Positions 5,054-9,867 of a stretch of 9,867 bases of DNA are shown here, piece by piece (the stretch's first letter is position 1; every line of letters begins with the position of its first letter). Position numbers and translations under genes: made by a program. The notes under the pieces are model-generated. The model ran no database searches and was not told where the DNA came from. It saw only the letters and a program-made list of their open reading frames with translations. Location: contig JALLOP010000053.1 in the NCBI GenBank assembly GCA_027718005.1, forward strand, positions 1-9,867, in the 5' to 3' direction. This DNA comes from Patescibacteria group bacterium AH-259-L07. GTDB taxonomy: Bacteria > Patescibacteriota > Patescibacteriia > UBA2591 > UBA6264.

Positions 5054-6202
5054 TCATAATAAATTAAGCAACAAGCTTACTGCTGCCGCTAAAACAAACG
5101 CGATTTGAAAACTGACAAGACTAATTAAGATAAGCAATAAAATGCCCATCAAGGCCCGACCTGTATGCAGACTAATCTCTCTCAATACTGTATATTCATC
5201 AATATACGCACCGCGGTCAGTTGATAAATCATAGTAATATGCATCAAATGGAGTTCGTAACATAATACTAGCCAAACTATGAAACGTACCGACCACAAAA
5301 ATTTGAAACGCAGTAGCAACAAATGCTTTCGCGGTCCAACCCAGGGCATAAATAAATGATCCTAATTTAATCAAGCGCTTTTTCGGTACTTTATCAGTAT
5401 ATTCACCAATAAATAATTGAAGTGTAATTGACCCGATAACAACTAAAGCGGTCACGGCCCCAACAGCTAAATACTGTCCTTCCAAAATTTGGTAAATAAA
5501 AATTGGCCAAATCATAACTCCAACCATACTTTGACCCCCATCAGCAGCATACGCCATTCGCCAGCGACGATTTTTCTTCTTAAGCAATTCTCTAAACGTC
5601 TGAAAATAAGAATATTCAAACCGCGCCTTCACATCAGAAAGGCCTGATAAGGGGATAAGGGCAAACGCCAGAATAACCATTACCAATATAAAAAGAAGAT
5701 TAAAACTATAGCTCGTTAAAAGAAGCCCGGCTAAAAGCGGCGCACCAATGCCCACTAAATATCTAAGGATTGCCAACCATGCCATCTGGCGTCCGCGATG
5801 CCGACCATCAGTAAACTCAACAAAACTCGTATGATAAGGTATCCAATAAACCAAACGAAAAATTAATAAATTAATATTAGCTAAAATGGCAAAAATGAGT
5901 GGATTGCTATGGAGAAAGTAAAGACTTAAATAAAAAAGAATAATAAAAGCTCGTCCTGTCATCATTGACCGCTTTAAACCAATTTTAGACATCACCATAG
6001 CTCCAAACGGAACTAACAAAGCATAGAGAGCATAGCCGGCCATATAAAAAACAATCACCAGATAAACTGAATAACCAAACTCTTGAAATAAAAAAATTGG
6101 CAAAAATATGCCTATCATCCCACTGGCTAATGATACAATGGTATGGTATACGCATAGTAATTTAAAGTCGGGAGAAAATTGTAATCGTTTAAACAAATGC
6201 AT
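5054..6202 (-). CDS. Major facilitator superfamily transporter, substrate unknown
   Basis: This is a polytopic inner-membrane protein of 382 residues from the ATG at 6202, with about 11-12 hydrophobic segments in two halves split by a basic central loop (FRELLKKKNRRWRM, about 203-216). The loops between helices 2 and 3 (SKIGLKRSMM) and the matching place in the second half (GEYTDKVPKKRLIKL) resemble MFS motif A, the cytoplasmic gating loop. Length and layout suit a single-domain secondary transporter; nothing identifies the substrate. The ATG at 6202 is one base after the rnhA stop (TAA-G-ATG), which favours translational coupling. An in-frame ATG at 6226, overlapping rnhA by 23 bases, would add eight residues; neither has a clear Shine-Dalgarno. 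Membership in MFS is likely rather than certain. Confidence 0.8.
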   Translation of the reverse strand: MHLFKRLQFSPDFKLLCVYHTIVSLASGMIGIFLPIFLFQEFGYSVYLVIVFYMAGYALYALLVPFGAMVMSKIGLKRSMMTGRAFIILFYLSLYFLHSNPLIFAILANINLLIFRLVYWIPYHTSFVEFTDGRHRGRQMAWLAILRYLVGIGAPLLAGLLLTSYSFNLLFILVMVILAFALIPLSGLSDVKARFEYSYFQTFRELLKKKNRRWRMAYAADGGQSMVGVMIWPIFIYQILEGQYLAVGAVTALVVIGSITLQLFIGEYTDKVPKKRLIKLGSFIYALGWTAKAFVATAFQIFVVGTFHSLASIMLRTPFDAYYYDLSTDRGAYIDEYTVLREISLHTGRALMGILLLILISLVSFQIAFVLAAAVSLLLNLL

Positions 6203-6203
6203 C

Positions 6204-6602
6204 TTAATGATTATCAATCGCCTCATTAACTAATGCATCTGCCTGCATGTTTTGAGAACGAGGGATATGGTAAAAATTAACTGTTTTAAAATTCTGCGAC
6301 AAATTCCATGCTTTAATAAATAAAGACCCTAAGGCTGGATTTTTTATTTTATATTTTTGATTTAACTGCTCCACAACCAATTTGCTGTCTAGGTAGCAAT
6401 CAAGCTCATCAGCACCTAATTTTTTTGCCTTTTCTAATCCTAGAATAAGCGCTTTGTACTCTGCTTGATTATTAGTCCCTTCCCCTAAAAATTGGGCATA
6501 TTTTTTAATCACCTTATGATTTTTATCATATACAACCGCGCCAGCGCCACTTGGCCCTGGATTACCTCGCGCTCCTCCATCGGTATATAATATAAGCTTC
6601 AT
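6204..6602 (-). CDS. rnhA: Ribonuclease HI family protein
   Basis: RNase HI cuts the RNA strand of RNA-DNA hybrids such as R-loops and replication primers, using two metal ions. The 132 residues carry the full active site: Asp8 in YTDGGARGNPGPSG, Glu48 in NNQAEYKAL, Asp72 in LDSKLVVEQ, His112 and Asp122 in HIPRSQNMQADALVN, with the same 10-residue His-Asp spacing as the E. coli enzyme. It is somewhat shorter than E. coli RNase HI (155) and lacks its basic protrusion, as do many archaeal-like and CPR forms. The ATG at 6602 has no strong Shine-Dalgarno. It follows recJ after 82 bp and abuts the transporter gene, so it is probably part of the serS-recJ operon. Confidence 0.93.
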   Translation of the reverse strand: MKLILYTDGGARGNPGPSGAGAVVYDKNHKVIKKYAQFLGEGTNNQAEYKALILGLEKAKKLGADELDCYLDSKLVVEQLNQKYKIKNPALGSLFIKAWNLSQNFKTVNFYHIPRSQNMQADALVNEAIDNH

Positions 6603-6626
6603 CTATATCTATTATTTTGGACTGTT

Positions 6627-6672
6627 TCTATTGTCCATATTTATGCCGATCGGTTTTTTTAGGGACAATAGA
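6627..6672. repeat. Inverted repeat in the recJ-rnhA spacer
   Basis: TCTATTGTCC (6627-6636) and GGACAATAGA (6663-6672) are perfect 10-bp arms around 26 nt that contain the palindrome CCGATCGG followed on the plus strand by seven T. On the transcribed minus strand no U-tract follows the outer stem, so it is not a standard terminator. It may be a processing hairpin or another member of the local palindromes. Confidence 0.55.
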
Positions 6673-6684
6673 TTTTTATATTTT

Positions 6685-8409
6685 TTATCCTTTTACTCTT
6701 ATACTTTCGCTTTTCTTAAGGTCTATTACTTTTATTTGTAATTCCTGCCGTCCATTAAAAAAATTTATACTCAATTCAACAACTATATCTACATGATCGC
6801 CAGTTGTTACTTGTTTTACCCTATCTTTACCATTAAAATAAATCATTTTTCTATTATCCTCACCTACGAGCAAACGATAATGCTGTCCATTTCTACCAAC
6901 TGCAGTCACATTTTTCAAAGGTATATTTTTAAGCAAAAAATACGGCTGAGGATTTCCATCGCCAAACGGCTCAAACTTAGAAAGCACTTCGTAAAAATCC
7001 CAGTCAATATCATCTAAACTAATCTCGGTATCAATTAAAAGTTTAGAAACAAGTCTATCAGCTTGTAATTCTTTCTCTCCTATTTTATAAATATCCTGCT
7101 TAAAATCATCAAGCTCATCTATATTTTTAAAATTAAATCCTATTGCCTGAGGGTGCCCGCCAAAATCAATAAAATAATGCCCTATCTTGCTCAATGCTTC
7201 AAATAAATTAAAGCCGGGCACTGAACGACCGGACCCTTTAATGCCCGTCTCTCTATGATTTACTATAATAGTAGGACGATGATAATAATCAACAAGTCTA
7301 TTTGCCATCAGCCCGAGCAATCCGCCTTGCAAATCTTTTTCAGATATAAATATAATATTATGAGAAGGTTTTGGCCCGAGCTCTTTTATAATCTTTTTTA
7401 ATGCCTCCTCTACTAATTGAATTCTTTTATTATTGAGATCTTGAATGCGCTTGGCACGTTTATCTGCCCCTTCCTGGTCAGAAGACAAGAGGAGCCTTAA
7501 AGATCCGCTTGCATGACCAATTCTCCCTGAAACATTTAACCGCGGACCGAGAATATATCCAATAGATCGCGCGGTTATCGCTCCAGGACGCAGCGAATCT
7601 ATAACACCAATTAACGCGCGCAAGCCAACATTGGCAGTCTTATTTAAAACAATCAAACCATAAGTCGTAAGTGTTCTATTCTCACCGAGAAGTATCATGC
7701 GATCGGTTATAGTGCCAATCGCAACAAGGTCAAGAACCCATTTTTCAAATGCCTCTTTATTTTTAATGTTACACCTTTTATCGCGAAGCAAGGCTTGTAT
7801 TACTTTAAATGCAACACCAGTGCCTGACAAAAAACGATTAGGGTAGGTCTCGCGTGATACTTTAGGATTAATAATAGCAAAGGCAGGAGGCAATTTTTCT
7901 GGCTCACTATGATGATCAGTGATAACCACTGATATACCATGTCTCTCAAGTTTTGCGATTCCATCTACATTAGTAATGCCACAATCACACGTAATAACAC
8001 AATCCGGCTTCTCTTTTATAAATATCTCTGCTACTCTACTATTGAGTCCATACCCCTCGATGTCTCGGTCAGGAATATAGACCTCTAGATTACGAATGCC
8101 TAATTCTTTAAAACCTTTGAATAAAATAGTTGATGCACATGCGCCATCAGTATCTGAATCACCGCAAATTATGATTTTCCCTTGTTTTGCAACTATAGCA
8201 TATATCTTATCAACTGCTTTTTTCATGTCTTTAAAAATAAATGGATCGTGAATGTCACGCGTATAATCAGGGTTTAAAAATTGGTCAATTGCTTTTTTTG
8301 TCTTTACTCCCCGATTATATAACAATTGTAAAATGACCGGATGAAACTCCGGAAATTTATTTTTAAACTCTTTTGGTATTTTGGGCGCAAGCTCCCAAAT
8401 TCTTTCCAT
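6685..8409 (-). CDS. recJ: Single-stranded-DNA-specific 5'-3' exonuclease RecJ
   Basis: RecJ degrades single-stranded DNA 5' to 3' in recombination and in mismatch and base excision repair. The 574 residues match the usual length. Visible motifs: DSDTDG (Asp84, Asp86, Asp88), CDCG with Asp142, the DHH signature (Asp165-His166-His167), Asp236 in IGTITD, GPRLNVSGR (288-296) of the catalytic core, GSGRSVPGFNLFEAL and GGHPQAIGF (417-425) of the DHHA1 domain, then a C-terminal OB-like fold (about 455-566). The GGH motif is usually GGHxxAAG; Ile here replaces one Ala. The ATG at 8409 shares a base with the serS stop (TAATG), so the two are translationally coupled. Confidence 0.95.
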   Translation of the reverse strand: MERIWELAPKIPKEFKNKFPEFHPVILQLLYNRGVKTKKAIDQFLNPDYTRDIHDPFIFKDMKKAVDKIYAIVAKQGKIIICGDSDTDGACASTILFKGFKELGIRNLEVYIPDRDIEGYGLNSRVAEIFIKEKPDCVITCDCGITNVDGIAKLERHGISVVITDHHSEPEKLPPAFAIINPKVSRETYPNRFLSGTGVAFKVIQALLRDKRCNIKNKEAFEKWVLDLVAIGTITDRMILLGENRTLTTYGLIVLNKTANVGLRALIGVIDSLRPGAITARSIGYILGPRLNVSGRIGHASGSLRLLLSSDQEGADKRAKRIQDLNNKRIQLVEEALKKIIKELGPKPSHNIIFISEKDLQGGLLGLMANRLVDYYHRPTIIVNHRETGIKGSGRSVPGFNLFEALSKIGHYFIDFGGHPQAIGFNFKNIDELDDFKQDIYKIGEKELQADRLVSKLLIDTEISLDDIDWDFYEVLSKFEPFGDGNPQPYFLLKNIPLKNVTAVGRNGQHYRLLVGEDNRKMIYFNGKDRVKQVTTGDHVDIVVELSINFFNGRQELQIKVIDLKKSESIRVKG

Positions 8410-9674
8410 TACGTCTGTGTTTTTATCTTTTTTATCCCGCTATATTTTTGCAATACTTTAGGCACTTTTACACGCCCGTCTTTTTGCTGATAATTTTCTA
8501 AAATAGCAATAAGAATACGCCCTATTGCAAATGCCGTACCATTTAAGGTATGGACAAACTCTAATTTTCCGTTCTTGGTGCGATAACGAACATTTAATCT
8601 CCGTGCTTGAAAATCAGTGCAATTAGATGTTGAATGTGTTTCTCGATACTTATTTTGAGACGGAATCCAGCATTCAATATCATATTTTGCCGCTGCAGGA
8701 TCGCCCAAATCACCAGTACATATTGCAACAACAGAATAGGGAATTTTTAATGCCTTAACAAGCTCCTCTTCTAAAGATAAAAACAGCGTATGCTCTTTTG
8801 GGGACTCTTCGGGCGCACAAAAACTAAACATCTCAATTTTGTCAAACTGATGAGATCGCAAAATCCCTTTTACGTCTCTCCCGTATGAACCAGCCTCTCT
8901 TCGAAAGCACGTCGAGAACGCAACATAACGCTTTGGTAGTTCTTCTCTTTGCAAGACCTCATCCATATGCATGGGCCCAACTGACTGCTCTGAAGTGCCA
9001 ATTAAATACAAATCATCTTTTTCAACTCTATACACTTCATCTGCTCCTCTCTCTAAATATCCCATAGCTTGCATAGCTCTGGGCCTGATCATTACGGGAG
9101 GAACAATAGGAATAAAATTTAACTTTGTTAATGTATCAAAAACAAATTGCACCAATGCAAACTCTAATAATACTGCTTCATTTTTAAGGTATCCAAAACG
9201 AGATCCTGAAACCTTTCCGGTACGATCAACATCGATAAGATTAAGCATTTTCCCGAGCTCGATGTGATCCTTTGGTTTAAAGGAAAAATGGGGAACCTTC
9301 CCCCACTTTTTTAAAACCTGGTTATAGAAGTCATTTTTGCCAACCGGAACGTTATCCAAGGGGATATTAGGAACAGAAAGCAAAAATGCTTTAAATTCTT
9401 TGGATACAGATTTTAGCTCAGTATCTAAATTATCTATGCGGCCAACCAATCTCTGGGCTTTTAAAATTGCCTCTTTTTTATCTTCCTCCCTCAATCTGGC
9501 TACTTGCTCAGATACTTTGTTATGTTCTGCTTTTAAACTTTCTAATTCTTGTATTAATTTCCGGCGCTTTGTATCTAGATCCAAAAGCTTATCAATATCA
9601 ACATTGACCTGCTTATCCTTACACGCCTTTTTTATCTTATCAGGATCACTTCTAATTAGTTTAATATCTAACAT
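8409..9674 (-). CDS. serS: Seryl-tRNA synthetase
   Basis: This cytoplasmic class II synthetase charges tRNA(Ser) and tRNA(Sec) with serine. The 421 residues contain an N-terminal domain opening MLDIKLIRSDPDKI with a long tRNA-binding coiled coil (about 27-98). The catalytic domain has the serine-site motif GTSEQ (226-230, usually TAE), motif 2 FRREAGSYGRD...HQFDKIE (257-281) and motif 3 LNGTAFAIGRILIAILENYQ (377-396, usually LNGSGLAVGR). The substitutions fall in one coherent subfamily style also seen in CPR-type proteins, so they look lineage-specific, not degenerate. The ATG at 9674 has AGAGG about 12 nt upstream, a distant Shine-Dalgarno. recJ follows with a one-base overlap. It is probably the first gene of the serS-recJ-rnhA-MFS unit. 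Confidence 0.96.
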   Translation of the reverse strand: MLDIKLIRSDPDKIKKACKDKQVNVDIDKLLDLDTKRRKLIQELESLKAEHNKVSEQVARLREEDKKEAILKAQRLVGRIDNLDTELKSVSKEFKAFLLSVPNIPLDNVPVGKNDFYNQVLKKWGKVPHFSFKPKDHIELGKMLNLIDVDRTGKVSGSRFGYLKNEAVLLEFALVQFVFDTLTKLNFIPIVPPVMIRPRAMQAMGYLERGADEVYRVEKDDLYLIGTSEQSVGPMHMDEVLQREELPKRYVAFSTCFRREAGSYGRDVKGILRSHQFDKIEMFSFCAPEESPKEHTLFLSLEEELVKALKIPYSVVAICTGDLGDPAAAKYDIECWIPSQNKYRETHSTSNCTDFQARRLNVRYRTKNGKLEFVHTLNGTAFAIGRILIAILENYQQKDGRVKVPKVLQKYSGIKKIKTQT

Positions 9675-9695
9675 ATTTTTTCTTTAGCCTCTGCC

Positions 9696-9701
9696 ATTAT
9701 A
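9696..9701 (-). promoter_or_regulatory. Candidate -10 box of serS
   Basis: TATAAT on the minus strand 21 nt before the serS ATG, in a T-rich context. The hexamer 17 nt upstream (GTGCCT) is a poor -35, and it falls in a hairpin, so the promoter is uncertain and the leader would be short. Confidence 0.4.
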
Positions 9702-9714
9702 AAAAAATAGAACC

Positions 9715-9867
9715 AGATAGGCACTCGCTTCGCTCGTGCACTATCTCCCTTTGGGCAGCCCTTTTTATCAAAGGGCTGGGTCGTATCTAGCTCGTAGCCT
9801 ATCGCAGTCCAGCTCTTTAGCCCGAAGGGCAAAGGGCTGTCGGAATTTTAACTTTTGAAATTCCGAT
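9715..9867. repeat. Cluster of short hairpins upstream of serS
   Basis: Four inverted repeats follow one another: AGATAG (9715-9720) / CTATCT (9741-9746) enclosing GCAC...GTGC (9721-9739) with a GAGCGAAGCGAG core on the minus strand; CAGCCCTTT (9756-9764) / AAAGGGCTG (9770-9778) with a second AAAGGGCTG at 9831-9839; GCCC-GAA-GGGC near 9820-9830; and CGGAATTT / AAATTCCG (about 9841-9865) at the window edge. No open frame or RNA gene is recognisable. None has a U-tract long enough for a clear terminator. Confidence 0.65.

Noticed and set aside
8885..9687. Overlapping plus-strand frames opposite serS, and one at 6793-7017 opposite recJ
   Set aside because: They are shadows of conserved genes: low-complexity Ser/Leu-rich translations with no family features.

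Overview
The window is AT-rich, tightly packed bacterial DNA in which every recognisable gene lies on the minus strand. Short or overlapping gene junctions, a small housekeeping set, the RecJ/SerRS/GatB/RNase HI sequence types and the low GC content suggest a Candidate Phyla Radiation (Patescibacteria, Parcubacteria-like) genome. This is an inference from gene style; no taxonomic marker was searched.

Reading along the minus strand (high to low coordinates): a spacer full of short hairpins (9702-9867) precedes serS (seryl-tRNA synthetase). serS is joined by a TAATG overlap to recJ (single-strand DNA exonuclease). A short spacer with an inverted repeat leads to rnhA (RNase HI), whose stop codon is one base from the preferred start of an MFS membrane transporter. 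This block looks like one operon. Next come two sigma70-type promoters with identical hexamers and spacing (5011-5039 and 4889-4917). Between them is a 28-codon remnant resembling the C-terminus of RNase HI. They drive a DUF4116-like repeat protein whose gene contains four essentially identical 75-bp units. Directly behind it is rnpB, the RNA subunit of RNase P, with two enlarged arms, followed by a structured trailer and a strong intrinsic terminator. A 230-bp spacer with four copies of a 20-bp repeat (two in each orientation) leads into a polyprenyl-phosphate sugar transferase. The last gene is gatB (Asp/Glu-tRNA amidotransferase subunit B), cut only near its C-terminus by the window edge.

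The most interesting signal is the spread of short palindromes. Three interrupt gatB without breaking the frame, adding about 14, 22 and 21 residues relative to an ordinary GatB. Others sit in an rnpB arm, in most larger spacers, and across the promoter and start of the sugar transferase gene. The pattern resembles the in-frame Rickettsia palindromic elements, but the sequences look different and may represent undescribed families. The 75-bp expansion in the DUF4116 gene is a second, separate sign of recent sequence turnover.

Functionally the window mixes translation (serS, gatB), tRNA maturation (rnpB), DNA repair and RNA-DNA hybrid removal (recJ, rnhA), envelope glycan synthesis (sugar transferase), transport (MFS) and one protein of unknown role.
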